From contig CAYNQS010000002.1 of assembly GCA_964399485.1 (NCBI GenBank), positions 1 through 64,000 of the forward strand: a stretch of 64,000 nucleotides of DNA, in the 5' to 3' direction. This document shows, one piece after another, positions 42,589-50,866 of the stretch. Both the position numbers and the translations under genes were made by a program. The first letter of the stretch is position 1, and each line of letters opens with the position of its first letter. The DNA is from Bathyarchaeum sp964399485 (lineage in GTDB: Archaea > Thermoproteota > Bathyarchaeia > Bathyarchaeales > Bathyarchaeaceae). Below the pieces are notes generated by a model. It had not been told where the DNA came from. It worked only from the letters and a program-made list of their open reading frames with translations, and did no database searches.

Positions 42589-44136
42589 TTATCGCTTTTC
42601 GTGCCTGAAGTAACGCTGAACAACAGATTTCAGCTGCTGGTCAGCTTTCTCCAACACTACTTTCTTCTCTTTCAAGTTCATTTTTGACTGGCTTGTCAAC
42701 TGTTTCCGGTTTTTTAGCATCCGCTTTACTTCTGCGGGAGCTGGACCACCCATTGTTTTGTGGCTTTCAACGAATTTTTGGGGGTCGACTGAGTCTTTGA
42801 TGTCCGCCAGTTTAACGGCTAGGGTGATTCCCGCAACATCTTTAGAGGTCTTATTTAACAGTTCAGGCGTCAACTCGGAAAGCGCCAGCTTCTTGTCCAT
42901 CAAGGTCTTGACGACAGCGCCGACTATTCTGTGGGATGTCCTGAAGGGAACGTTATACTTCTTGACGAGCATGTTGGCTAGTTCGGTTGTTGTTGCGAAT
43001 TTGAGAACGGGTTTACTGAAAACGTTGTTGTTTACCTTCAGGTTTTTGACGAGCTCAGAAAGTATATTCACCGAAGCTGCAACCGTTTCAAGTGACTCCC
43101 AAAGCTTTGGGGTGATCTCTTGGAAGTCCAGATTGTAGCCTGAGGGCAGCGCCTTCATTGTGGTTGCGGATGCCACAAAGTTGCCGAGAACTTGACTCAT
43201 CCGCGCCCTGACCACCTCCAGGACATCCGGGTTCTTTTTCTGGGGCATTATGCTGCTTGTGAACGCGAAACTTTCGGGAAGATCGATTATCCCGAAGTCG
43301 GGGGAACTCCAGAGGATCAGGTCTTCAGCCATTCTGCTTATGTCAATGGCGAGTAGGGTGAGGTTGGCAGAGGTTTCTAGTATAAAGTCACGGCTGCCAA
43401 CTGCGTCCATGGAGTTCTCATGCACTTTGCTGAAGCCTAACAGCTCGGCGGTGCGGATGCGGTTTATGGGGAAGCTTGTGGTGGCTATGGCTCCTGCACC
43501 CATGGGACACAGATTGACTCGGGGGTACGTCTCCTCTAGCCGTTTCAGGCTCCTTTCTAATGCATCCACGTATGAGACTAAAATGTGGGCGAAGGTCACG
43601 GGCTGGGCAGGATGCAGGTGAGTATAGGAGGGAAACAATGTTTCAGTGTGTTCCTCAGCTAGTTCAATTAGAGCCTCCTGCAGCTTTATCACATGGTTCA
43701 TTAGGTCTAGGAGGCTTTCCCGAAGAGTCATCCTGATAGCTGTTGCCACCTGATCATTCCTGCTCTTGGCTATGTGCAGGTTTCCGCCGATTTCCGCGCC
43801 AACTTTCTTGTTGACTTCCTCTTCTACGGCGAGGTGAACGTCCTCAACGGAGGGAGCAAGCTTCATTTTGGGATCCAGTTCAGATAGTGCTTGGAGTAGC
43901 TTAGCACCCATTTTAGAATCAATTACTTTCTGCTCAGTAAGCATGGTTACGTGAGCTTGGTTGATTTTGATTACAGCTTCCAGTAGTTTCTTGTCGCTTT
44001 TTATGGATGAAGTAAACTCGACAACATCCTTTCGGGCAGAGCCTATTCTTCCTCCACGCAACAACTTTGACAATTTTTTCACTCTCAACAGTTTATTTGG
44101 AATTGACAGCCGAAACCATCCAATTCCGTCTAGCAT
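42589..44136 (-). CDS. argH: argininosuccinate lyase
   Basis: About 515 residues from ATG 44136, which overlaps the argG stop (ATGCTAG). A longer frame to 44196 runs far into argG and is unlikely. The family signature SSIMPQKKNPD is near residue 310. The helical core (HTETLFPSYTHLHPAQPVTFAH) has the conserved catalytic region. Cleaves argininosuccinate to arginine and fumarate. The C-terminal ~45 residues are charged and beyond the usual end. Confidence 0.95.
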   Translation of the reverse strand: MLDGIGWFRLSIPNKLLRVKKLSKLLRGGRIGSARKDVVEFTSSIKSDKKLLEAVIKINQAHVTMLTEQKVIDSKMGAKLLQALSELDPKMKLAPSVEDVHLAVEEEVNKKVGAEIGGNLHIAKSRNDQVATAIRMTLRESLLDLMNHVIKLQEALIELAEEHTETLFPSYTHLHPAQPVTFAHILVSYVDALERSLKRLEETYPRVNLCPMGAGAIATTSFPINRIRTAELLGFSKVHENSMDAVGSRDFILETSANLTLLAIDISRMAEDLILWSSPDFGIIDLPESFAFTSSIMPQKKNPDVLEVVRARMSQVLGNFVASATTMKALPSGYNLDFQEITPKLWESLETVAASVNILSELVKNLKVNNNVFSKPVLKFATTTELANMLVKKYNVPFRTSHRIVGAVVKTLMDKKLALSELTPELLNKTSKDVAGITLAVKLADIKDSVDPQKFVESHKTMGGPAPAEVKRMLKNRKQLTSQSKMNLKEKKVVLEKADQQLKSVVQRYFRHEKR

Positions 44137-45341
44137 TTCTTTTCCTTTTTCACCTTCTCTTTCAGTATGTTGGCTACTTTGGTGGGGAGCCCCCACAGTT
44201 CTATGAAGCCTTCAGCGTGGGCTTGGTTAAACGAGGTTTCAACCTCGTAGGTTGCCAAGTTTTTATCATATAGGGACATTGAAGAGGAGCGCCCTACAAC
44301 CCCGCAGTGTCCCTTGTATAGCTTCAGTTTCACTTCGCCGCAGATGCGTTCCTGAGTCTTGTCTATGAAGGCTTCTAGGGCTTCCCGCAGGGGGTCTATC
44401 CACAGGCCTTTGTAAACGAGCTGGGTCCACTTTTCGTCTACCTGCTTCTTGAATTCGAGTTCGTGGCGTGTCAGAACCAGTTTCTCTAGGTCTTTGTGGG
44501 CTTCAACCAGAACGTGGGCGGCGGGGGATTCGTAGATTTCTCGTGATTTGATGCCTACCAGCCGGTCTTCGATGTGATCGACGCGTCCAACCCCATGCTT
44601 TCCCGCAATCTCGTTCAATTTCTTGATCAAAGCTACGGGCTTCATTTTTTTTCCGTTCAGGGCGACTGGTACGCCGCCTTCAAACTTTATGGTGACGTAC
44701 TCAGGTTTGTCTGGTGCTTTTTCGGGGGAAACTGTTAATGTGTAGATTTCTTCCAGCGGTTCCTGTTCCGGGTTCTCTAGGTGTCCGCATTCTATGGAGC
44801 GTCCCCATATGTTCTGGTCTATGCTGTAGGGGTCGGATAGGTGAGGAATAGGGATGCCTTTCTCTTTGGCATATTTTATTTCTTCTTTTCTGGATAGTCC
44901 CCACTCTCTAACTGGAGCCATCACCTTGAGGTTGGGAGTAAGAGACTTGATGGTGACGTCGAAGCGCACCTGATCGTTGCCTTTTCCTGTGCATCCGTGC
45001 GCGATTGCTGTGGCGCCTTCCTTTTCTGCGATTTCAACCAGTTTCTTCACGATTAGTGGCCGCCCCACGGCTGTTGCCATGGGATATTTTTCTTCGTATA
45101 GGGCGTTTGCTTTTATGGCTGGGAAAACATGTTTTGTGACGAATTCTTCTTCAGCGTCGATTGAGTAGTGTTTTTTGACGCCTAGTTTGTGGGCTTTTTC
45201 TTCCACCTTTTTTAGGTCGGTCTGCTGCCCCAACTCTATTGTAACCGTTATCAGGTCCACATCATATTTTTCTTGCAGCCATTTTACCAAAACCGATGTG
45301 TCCAGTCCGCCGGAGTAGGCTAATATAATCGTGTCTTTCAT
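44130..45341 (-). CDS. argG: argininosuccinate synthase
   Basis: 403 residues. The PP-loop LAYSGGLDTSVLVKWL lies at the N-terminus. AHGCTGKGNDQVRFD and the synthetase motif GRSIECGHLE are present. Joins citrulline and aspartate using ATP. First gene of a probable argG-argH-carA-carB operon. A CTATATAAG promoter lies at about 45379-45386, next to the TGGTCA repeats. Confidence 0.97.
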   Translation of the reverse strand: MKDTIILAYSGGLDTSVLVKWLQEKYDVDLITVTIELGQQTDLKKVEEKAHKLGVKKHYSIDAEEEFVTKHVFPAIKANALYEEKYPMATAVGRPLIVKKLVEIAEKEGATAIAHGCTGKGNDQVRFDVTIKSLTPNLKVMAPVREWGLSRKEEIKYAKEKGIPIPHLSDPYSIDQNIWGRSIECGHLENPEQEPLEEIYTLTVSPEKAPDKPEYVTIKFEGGVPVALNGKKMKPVALIKKLNEIAGKHGVGRVDHIEDRLVGIKSREIYESPAAHVLVEAHKDLEKLVLTRHELEFKKQVDEKWTQLVYKGLWIDPLREALEAFIDKTQERICGEVKLKLYKGHCGVVGRSSSMSLYDKNLATYEVETSFNQAHAEGFIELWGLPTKVANILKEKVKKEKKC

Positions 45342-45387
45342 TGTGTTTCCCAGTTCGAGGTTGATAATTCAGGAAAGCTTATATAGA

Positions 45388-45436
45388 TTTTGGTCAGTAT
45401 CATAGTAAATTGTGCAAATGTGACCAAAAATGGTCA
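45388..45436. promoter_or_regulatory. TGGTCA operator cluster between argG and ACT-domain gene
   Basis: Three half-sites: TGGTCA at 45391-45396, TGACCA at 45421-45426 and TGGTCA at 45431-45436. The first pair extends to nine-base arms (TTTTGGTCA/TGACCAAAA). The last pair forms TGACCA-AAAA-TGGTCA, overlapping the ATG of the 45430 gene. The first half-site abuts the argG TATA box (45379-45386). A dimeric regulator bound here could control both genes. Confidence 0.65.
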
Positions 45437-46095
45437 ATTCCATCTCGAAAACCGTGCAGACCCTCATAGACGAAGACCTCTCCCTACAGGACGCCCTGCA
45501 AAGAGACTACGGAAACTACAGCGCCATAGCCAGAATGCTGATGCCCAAAGTCAAGGAAGCCGTGAACAGTGATGTTAACCTCGAAAGCGTAATAACCTCA
45601 GTTAAACGAGCCAAAGCAAACTACACGATTCTGCAGGGAAAAATAACCCGAGTCGTCGCGGGCAGCGTCCTAACCATCCGAACCGACATGGCGAAAGTTT
45701 CGGTGGACAAAACAAAAAAGAGTCTGGAAAAGATAAGGAAAAGTTTGGCAACTTTCTCAGGCGAATTTCTTCAGGTCATAGAGGGAAACTCGGTGGTTAC
45801 CCTGATCTCTGACCTATACTCCTTCCACAAAATCAATGACATCTTCGACAAAAACGATGTGATAGACCAGAAACAGAATCTGGCAACAGTCATCATCCGC
45901 AGCCCAGATGATATAACGTCCACTCCCGGATGTGTTCAAGCCTTCTACAACGCAGTTTCACGACGTCACATCAACATAGAGGAGACCATGAGCTGCTACA
46001 CGGAAACAATAATCGTGTTAGCCATGGAAGACGTAAGCAAAGCCTTCGCAGCCCTGACAGACCTCATAACAGAAGCAAGAAGAAAAACCGCCTAA
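45430..46095 (+). CDS. HTH-like/ACT-domain protein, putative arginine or amino-acid regulator
   Basis: 221 residues. The N-terminal 45 residues (LSLQDALQRDYGNYSAIARMLMPKVKEAV) look like a small HTH. A middle helical/beta region follows. The C-terminal ~80 residues (ATVIIRSPDDITSTPGCVQAFYNAVSRRHINIEETMSCYTETIIVLAMEDVSKAF) are an ACT amino-acid-binding domain. Archaeal proteins of this type are annotated only as ACT proteins. Divergent from argG with shared TGGTCA sites, so control of arginine synthesis is a reasonable inference. TAGTAAAT about 22-27 bases upstream suggests a leaderless start. Confidence 0.75.
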   Translation: MVNSISKTVQTLIDEDLSLQDALQRDYGNYSAIARMLMPKVKEAVNSDVNLESVITSVKRAKANYTILQGKITRVVAGSVLTIRTDMAKVSVDKTKKSLEKIRKSLATFSGEFLQVIEGNSVVTLISDLYSFHKINDIFDKNDVIDQKQNLATVIIRSPDDITSTPGCVQAFYNAVSRRHINIEETMSCYTETIIVLAMEDVSKAFAALTDLITEARRKTA

Positions 46096-46100
46096 ACAAT

Positions 46101-46170
46101 CATATTAGGAAACTAATAATACTTCATTGTTGAAAAACAGCTTTTTCTGGAAAAACCAAGAAGCAAAAAA
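46101..46170 (+). repeat. Dispersed ~70-bp hairpin repeat, copy B
   Basis: Second copy of the repeat described at 32276. It starts 5 bases after the ACT-gene stop. TATTAG-GAAA-CTAATA and GAAAAA-CAGC-TTTTTC hairpins are kept although their sequences differ from copies A and C. It may act as the ACT-gene 3' end. Confidence 0.7.
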
Positions 46171-46185
46171 GATGGGAGTAGCTGA

Positions 46186-46320
46186 TTAACCAATTTGGCG
46201 TTTCAGCTTTTTTCGTTTATAAATTACTATGGAAACTGTGACTGCAACAAACACAAGCAGCATAACTGCACCAGTGGGAAACTCGGTTATTAGACGATTA
46301 ATATCTAGGCTACTGATGTG
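46186..46320 (-). pseudogene. Remnant encoding the C-terminal membrane tail of a surface protein
   Basis: On the minus strand a frame without any upstream start reads ...SLDINRLITEFPTGAVMLLVFV, then AVTVSIVIYKRKKLKRQIG and a stop. A short EFP motif, one hydrophobic segment and a basic end are typical of archaeal cell-surface anchors. The frame closes upstream inside the beta-helix gene's start region, so only the end remains. Probably a decayed surface-protein gene. Confidence 0.45.
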
Positions 46321-46366
46321 GGCTTCATAAGGCTGAAGTCTTCTAGAAAAAATAAAAACGGATACA

Positions 46367-47773
46367 ATGAAACCATTCCCAGAAAGCCTAGCCTCAGAAC
46401 AGCCACGGAGAAGCTACAAGATCAAAGTTGAGAAAAAAGCCTTCTGGGGAAGCATATTAGCTGTTTGTTTGCTCACTCTTGTTTTCAGTTCTGCATATTG
46501 GGCGAGCGCAGCCAGAGAAAGCCCAACCAAAGAGAACAGCCCACTTTTAGCCGACGGCTCAAACAGCAGCACAGATGTTCTAGATTACACAATAGAACCG
46601 TATGATTATGTCCTCTGGAAAGACGAAAGCAGCTACTTCGCTAAGAATGGAACAACCGGAGAAACAGAATTTTCTGGAACCAACATATCCCAAATCGTGG
46701 AGAACATAGTTTCTCTTTCATCTGACGGGCTTTTTCTCTGCTTCAAAAAAGGCGTTTACACACTGTCCTCCACCATCAGCATTACAGAAAAAAACGACAT
46801 CCGAATCATGGGAGCAGGAAAAGAATTAACCAAATTCGCTGTATCAGCTGACATCACCGCTTTTAACATTACAGGAAACCCTGAAAGCCACAACTTACGA
46901 TTCGAAATCTCGGACTGCACGATTGATGCCGGAGATGTGTCCAGCACAAAATATGGAGTTTACATAAAAGACATGGATTCAATACAGCTTCATGACATGG
47001 CAGTAACTTGTTTTGACACTCACGTGTATGTAGAAGACTGCCAAAAACCAAGCGTTTACAATTTTGTGGTTTGGAGTAACACTGCCTTCTCTCATGGATT
47101 CTATTTTAAGGGTTTCAATATAGACATAAAAATGCATGAGGTCTCCATCTTACATTCCGACCCAGACGCTGAGGGAATCAGATTTGAAAATTATGCTTCG
47201 ATTGAACTCTCCAAAGTATACGTTAACCCCACCGTAACCGAGAAAGGGACCGGCTACGGCTTCGTGTTTGTCGACTGCAACTGGGTTCACCTGATAGGAT
47301 GCATAGCTGACGGAAACGGAAACGCAGGATATTATCTCAGCAGCGGATTCGGATTTTTCTTTGCTGATTGCTGGGCTGGAAGTAATCTCAAGGGGCTTTT
47401 ATCTGTTGATGCAGACCAGATACAGATCAGTTCCTGCCAATTCTACAGCAACACAGAAGCAGGAGTGAAGATAGCATCGGCAAACCAAGTTTACCCCTCC
47501 TGCTCAATATCCGGCAGCCATTTTTTGCACAATAGAATGTATGGACTGGAACTTGAAAACACAAACCACACCATAGTTGCCGGTAACCACTTTAGAAATA
47601 ACACAATCTACGGAATCTACTATAACACAGGAAACGATTATGCGGTCATAAAGGATAACGATGCAACAGGCAACCTCCATGAAAACTATGACATATACAT
47701 AAACACGCCTATTTCAGGAGGAAACATCCAGATAGAACATAACTTCGGAAGAATATATAACGCATCATACTAA
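46367..47773 (+). CDS. surface protein with right-handed parallel beta-helix
   Basis: 468 residues. One N-terminal transmembrane segment (FWGSILAVCLLTLVFSSAYWA, about 29-49) is followed by a linker and a pectate-lyase-type beta-helix from about residue 105 on. The helix has repeats such as ITEKNDIRIMGAGKELTKF, ISDCTIDAGDV, VYVNPT and HTIVAGNHFRNNTIYGIYY. Likely anchored outside the cell. Could be a polysaccharide-binding or -degrading protein; catalytic residues are not recognised. Confidence 0.75.
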   Translation: MKPFPESLASEQPRRSYKIKVEKKAFWGSILAVCLLTLVFSSAYWASAARESPTKENSPLLADGSNSSTDVLDYTIEPYDYVLWKDESSYFAKNGTTGETEFSGTNISQIVENIVSLSSDGLFLCFKKGVYTLSSTISITEKNDIRIMGAGKELTKFAVSADITAFNITGNPESHNLRFEISDCTIDAGDVSSTKYGVYIKDMDSIQLHDMAVTCFDTHVYVEDCQKPSVYNFVVWSNTAFSHGFYFKGFNIDIKMHEVSILHSDPDAEGIRFENYASIELSKVYVNPTVTEKGTGYGFVFVDCNWVHLIGCIADGNGNAGYYLSSGFGFFFADCWAGSNLKGLLSVDADQIQISSCQFYSNTEAGVKIASANQVYPSCSISGSHFLHNRMYGLELENTNHTIVAGNHFRNNTIYGIYYNTGNDYAVIKDNDATGNLHENYDIYINTPISGGNIQIEHNFGRIYNASY

Positions 47774-47876
47774 GAAAACAATTTTATTAACCCGATGCCA
47801 TAAAAATAATTTTAGTATCGCTTTGAGATATCGCAAAACCCCCTTTTAACAATAAATTCGGAAGGGAATCAAGCTT

Positions 47877-49571
47877 ATGCAAAATGAATTCCGGGTCTTA
47901 GCTGAGTTAGGCGACAAACTAGAAAACACTAGAAGCCGCACTTTAATGGTTGAGCTTGTGGCAGATTTCTTGAGGAGCCTATCCTCTGACGAAGTTGAAC
48001 CCGCCACATCAATGATTCTTGGTCGCGCATTTCCAAAGGGTGCCTCTAGAACTCTTGAGGTAAGCTGGGTAACAGTGAGCGGCATCGTTAAACGATTAGT
48101 AAACGTGGATTGGAAAAAGTTCGCTGAAACTTTCGGCAGAACTGGAGATTTAGGGGCAACCGTTAAAGCATTTTTTGAAGCCGGAAAAATTAGAAAGCAG
48201 GCTACTCTTGTTCAACGGTCTTTGACTATTCTTGAGGTTAGACGTATCCTAGAAGCTATCGCCGAAACCAGTGGCGCAGGTTCAAGAGAACAGAAGGAGC
48301 GTCTGTTGGAGACACTGCTGGGCTCTGCCACACCTCTAGAAGCAAAATATGTAGTCAAGATACTGATTGGCGAGATGCGGACAGGATTCCATGAAGGACT
48401 GATGGAACTGGCTGTTTCAAAAGCCTTCAATGTTCCTAAGGAGCTGGTGAGGAAGGCGAACATGATAACCGGAGACATAGGAAAAGTGGCAGAAGTAGCT
48501 AAGCTTCGTGGCAGAGAGGGAGTTTCTGAACTCAGGGTGCGGGTTTTTCAGCCAATAAAGCTCATGTTAGCCCAGACAGCCGTGGACGTGAAGGATGCCC
48601 TTAAGCAGCATGGCGGCGAATCAGCCTTTGAATATAAGCTGGATGGGGCTCGTGTCCAGATTCACGTTTCAGAGGGGAAGGTTAGAATTTTCAGTCGCAG
48701 ATTAACGGATGTTACAGATAGCTTTCCAGAAATAGTCCAACAATCTCAGGCACAGATTAGAGCTGATGAGGCTATCGTGGAGGGTGAAATCATCGCCATA
48801 GGAGAGGGGGGCAGAGCAGTTCCGTTCCAGCATCTTATGAGAAGATTCCGGAGAATTCGCAATGTTGAAGATATGGTGGAGAAGATTCCTGTTCAACTCC
48901 AACTCTTCAACCTGATTTATCTTGATAGCAGAAGCCTCATCGATGATTCCTATGTTGAGCGAAGAAAACAGTTGGAAAAAACTATTGGAGATATATCTTT
49001 GGTCAAGCAGAAAATAACAGCTAACCAAAACGTAGCTGAGAGTTTCCTGAAAGAAGCCCTAGATGGCGGTCATGAGGGGCTTGTAGCTAAAAAACTTGAC
49101 AGCATGTACACGCCTGGCATTCGGGGAAAAAATTGGTTCAAGATTAAGCCGTCTCTGGAGCCCCTAGATTTGGTGGTTGTTGCGGCTGAATACGGTTATG
49201 GGCGGAGACATGATTGGCTCTCAGATTATTACTTGGCTACTCGGAACCCTAAAACTGGAGAGTTTCTGGTGGTTGGCAAGACGTTCAAGGGTCTCACCGA
49301 TGAGGAGATTATAGAGATGACTAGACGCCTCAAAGAATTGGCTGTTACAGAGGAGCGTCGGAGAGTAACTGTTACTCCGCGGGTTGTTGTGGAGGTGGCG
49401 TATAACGAGATTCAGGAAAGCCCAAAGTATAGATGCGGGTTGGCGCTGCGTTTCGCTAGGATCACAAGGATTAGGGATGACAAGAATCCAGAAGATGCGG
49501 ATACCATCCAAAAGGTAAGAGCGGTTTATGAGCGTCAGTTCGAAAAGAAAGCCAGATTCTCTAAAACATGA
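47877..49571 (+). CDS. lig: ATP-dependent DNA ligase
   Basis: 564 residues, usual archaeal length. The adenylated lysine is K254 in FEYKLDGARVQIH. Other nucleotidyltransferase motifs: FSRRLTDVT, EGEIIA, EGLVAKKLDSMYTPG and WFKIKP. The N-terminal ~220 residues are the helical DNA-binding domain. Seals nicks in replication and repair. Confidence 0.96.
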   Translation: MQNEFRVLAELGDKLENTRSRTLMVELVADFLRSLSSDEVEPATSMILGRAFPKGASRTLEVSWVTVSGIVKRLVNVDWKKFAETFGRTGDLGATVKAFFEAGKIRKQATLVQRSLTILEVRRILEAIAETSGAGSREQKERLLETLLGSATPLEAKYVVKILIGEMRTGFHEGLMELAVSKAFNVPKELVRKANMITGDIGKVAEVAKLRGREGVSELRVRVFQPIKLMLAQTAVDVKDALKQHGGESAFEYKLDGARVQIHVSEGKVRIFSRRLTDVTDSFPEIVQQSQAQIRADEAIVEGEIIAIGEGGRAVPFQHLMRRFRRIRNVEDMVEKIPVQLQLFNLIYLDSRSLIDDSYVERRKQLEKTIGDISLVKQKITANQNVAESFLKEALDGGHEGLVAKKLDSMYTPGIRGKNWFKIKPSLEPLDLVVVAAEYGYGRRHDWLSDYYLATRNPKTGEFLVVGKTFKGLTDEEIIEMTRRLKELAVTEERRRVTVTPRVVVEVAYNEIQESPKYRCGLALRFARITRIRDDKNPEDADTIQKVRAVYERQFEKKARFSKT

Positions 49572-49610
49572 CTAACCTCTCAAACTTTTTACTACTTCTG
49601 CGTGTGATTT

Positions 49611-49805
49611 CTATTCTTCAATATATTCAAGCGCCACATTGAAGGCAACTGTTTTGCCGTTATGCTTCCGGTCACATTTCACAGTCACAGTTTTTCCATC
49701 CCCGCTGATATAAACAACTTTGCCGACGTGCCCCGTTTCCTGATGAAAAACGCTGTGCACCGGAATCTTCACCCGATCTCCAACCTTAAGTTTCTTCACC
49801 AGCAT
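49611..49805 (-). CDS. small KOW/SH3-like basic protein
   Basis: 64 residues: KKLKVGDRVKIPVHSV, then GHVGKVVYISGDGKTVTVKCDRKHNGKTVAFNVALEYIE. The G-D-R-V and GKVV pattern fits a small beta-barrel such as KOW or CarD-like barrels that bind RNA or ribosomes. The ATG opens right after a T-rich spacer; no clear SD was found. The family is not recognised beyond this. Confidence 0.6.
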   Translation of the reverse strand: MLVKKLKVGDRVKIPVHSVFHQETGHVGKVVYISGDGKTVTVKCDRKHNGKTVAFNVALEYIEE

Positions 49806-50049
49806 TTTCTCCCCAAACAGGTTAAGCGCAGCTCAAAACAGCAACCACATTCAATTCGGACACATAACTTCTTGTTGATAAGAAAACGTAACTATTAAGC
49901 ATTACCCGCACAAGCATTTAGCCCCGTAATCAGCGTTTTTCCCGAAAATCAGCCACCTAAACAAACCACAAAAACAGCCCCAAAATCGACGAGGATAAGC
50001 AAAGACCTTATCAAGGGGGTCCAGTAATGGTAAGGTGAAGGAAAAACTG

Positions 50050-50193
50050 ATGCCTAGAGATCCTGTCTGCGGCGTAATTCTGAACGAAAAGACGGCAAAA
50101 TACAAAATCACCCACGACGGAGAAACATACTATTTCTGCAGCGTCAAATGCAAAAAGAAATTCAAAAGAAACCGAAGCAAATTCACCAAATAG
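50050..50193 (+). CDS. tiny YHS-domain protein (47 aa), copy 2
   Basis: 47 residues, MPRDPVCGVILNEKTAKYK and YYFCSVKCKKKFKRNRSKF. About three quarters of its residues match copy 1 at 26313. GGTGAAGG lies upstream of the ATG. As in copy 1, one N-terminal cysteine and a C-x3-C pair form the metal site. The pair of near-identical free-standing copies suggests duplication and a needed dose or specialisation. Confidence 0.78.
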   Translation: MPRDPVCGVILNEKTAKYKITHDGETYYFCSVKCKKKFKRNRSKFTK

Positions 50194-50197
50194 GCTT

Positions 50198-50515
50198 CTA
50201 GCGCATACCCACGCTTTTCACTACAACACGTTCTTCAATGAAACGTAACAACTGATACCCAAACAATATAGCAGCAACGTATGTGGGCCACAAGATCACC
50301 GGCCAATCTCCTGGAAGGTAATGCCACATGTTAGACTGGGTGGCGAAGACCTCCATAAGAAACAGCGAAAACAGCCCAGCCACAGCCAAGTAAACCTGCT
50401 CCTTAACCTCCTTTCTTCCACTCTTCTTTCTGCTAATCATCAGAACTGCCCATATCAGCAAGAAAGCAAAGAAGAGGAGAACCCAATTCTGGGGAAAGTC
50501 AAACAGCAGGTGCAT
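50198..50515 (-). CDS. small membrane protein, about three transmembrane segments
   Basis: 105 residues: hydrophobic stretches at WVLLFFAFLLIWAVLMI, VYLAVAGLFSLFLMEVF and WPVILWPTYVAAILFGYQLL, separated by a basic loop (SRKKSGRKEVKEQ). Tryptophan- and proline-rich motif NMWHYLPGDWPVILW is distinctive. Family not recognised. Convergent with the YHS gene. Confidence 0.55.
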   Translation of the reverse strand: MHLLFDFPQNWVLLFFAFLLIWAVLMISRKKSGRKEVKEQVYLAVAGLFSLFLMEVFATQSNMWHYLPGDWPVILWPTYVAAILFGYQLLRFIEERVVVKSVGMR

Positions 50516-50671
50516 ACCCAGAAAGCAGAGGCGTAATATAAAAAGCTTCGGAATTTACCCAAAAATTTCAGACCCACAAAAACCGATCTGTACACAAATT
50601 CGCAGTTCACAACACGAAACCCTTCTAAGAGAACGCTTATGTAAAACCTGATGCATGAAAGAATCATTGAA

Positions 50672-50749
50672 GGGACCGTCGGCTAGTTTGGTCTAGGCTC
50701 TGAGCCTCGGACGTTCGGGACCCCGGTTCAAATCCGGGCGGTCCCACCA
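50672..50749 (+). tRNA. tRNA-Pro (CGG), CCA encoded
   Basis: Full cloverleaf: acceptor GGGACCG/CGGTCCC (50672-50678 with 50739-50745); D-arm GGCT/GGCT with two G-U pairs; anticodon stem TGAGC/GTTCG; loop CTCGGAC with anticodon CGG at 50708-50710; four-base variable loop; T-arm CCCGG-TTCAAAT-CCGGG; discriminator A50746; encoded CCA 50747-50749. No intron. Reads proline codon CCG. A TTATGTAAA promoter-like element lies ~30 bases upstream. Confidence 0.93.
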
Positions 50750-50785
50750 AAACTACTGCCCACCAAGGGAGTTCAAGAGTTAAAT

Positions 50786-50854
50786 TTTTGTTGTTGCTTG
50801 GTTTTTCGGAAAGTACTGTTTTCAACAATGTACCTTTATTAGGCTCCTAATATG
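50786..50854 (-). repeat. Dispersed ~70-bp hairpin repeat, copy C
   Basis: Inverted relative to copies A and B. On the minus strand it matches copy A in 39 of its first 40 bases. It lies between the tRNA-Pro gene and the end of the FAD-protein gene. Confidence 0.78.
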
Positions 50855-50866
50855 ATTGGGGCGTAC

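Noticed and set aside
50672..50749. Intron or split tRNA
   Set aside because: The cloverleaf is continuous and complete, with normal loops.
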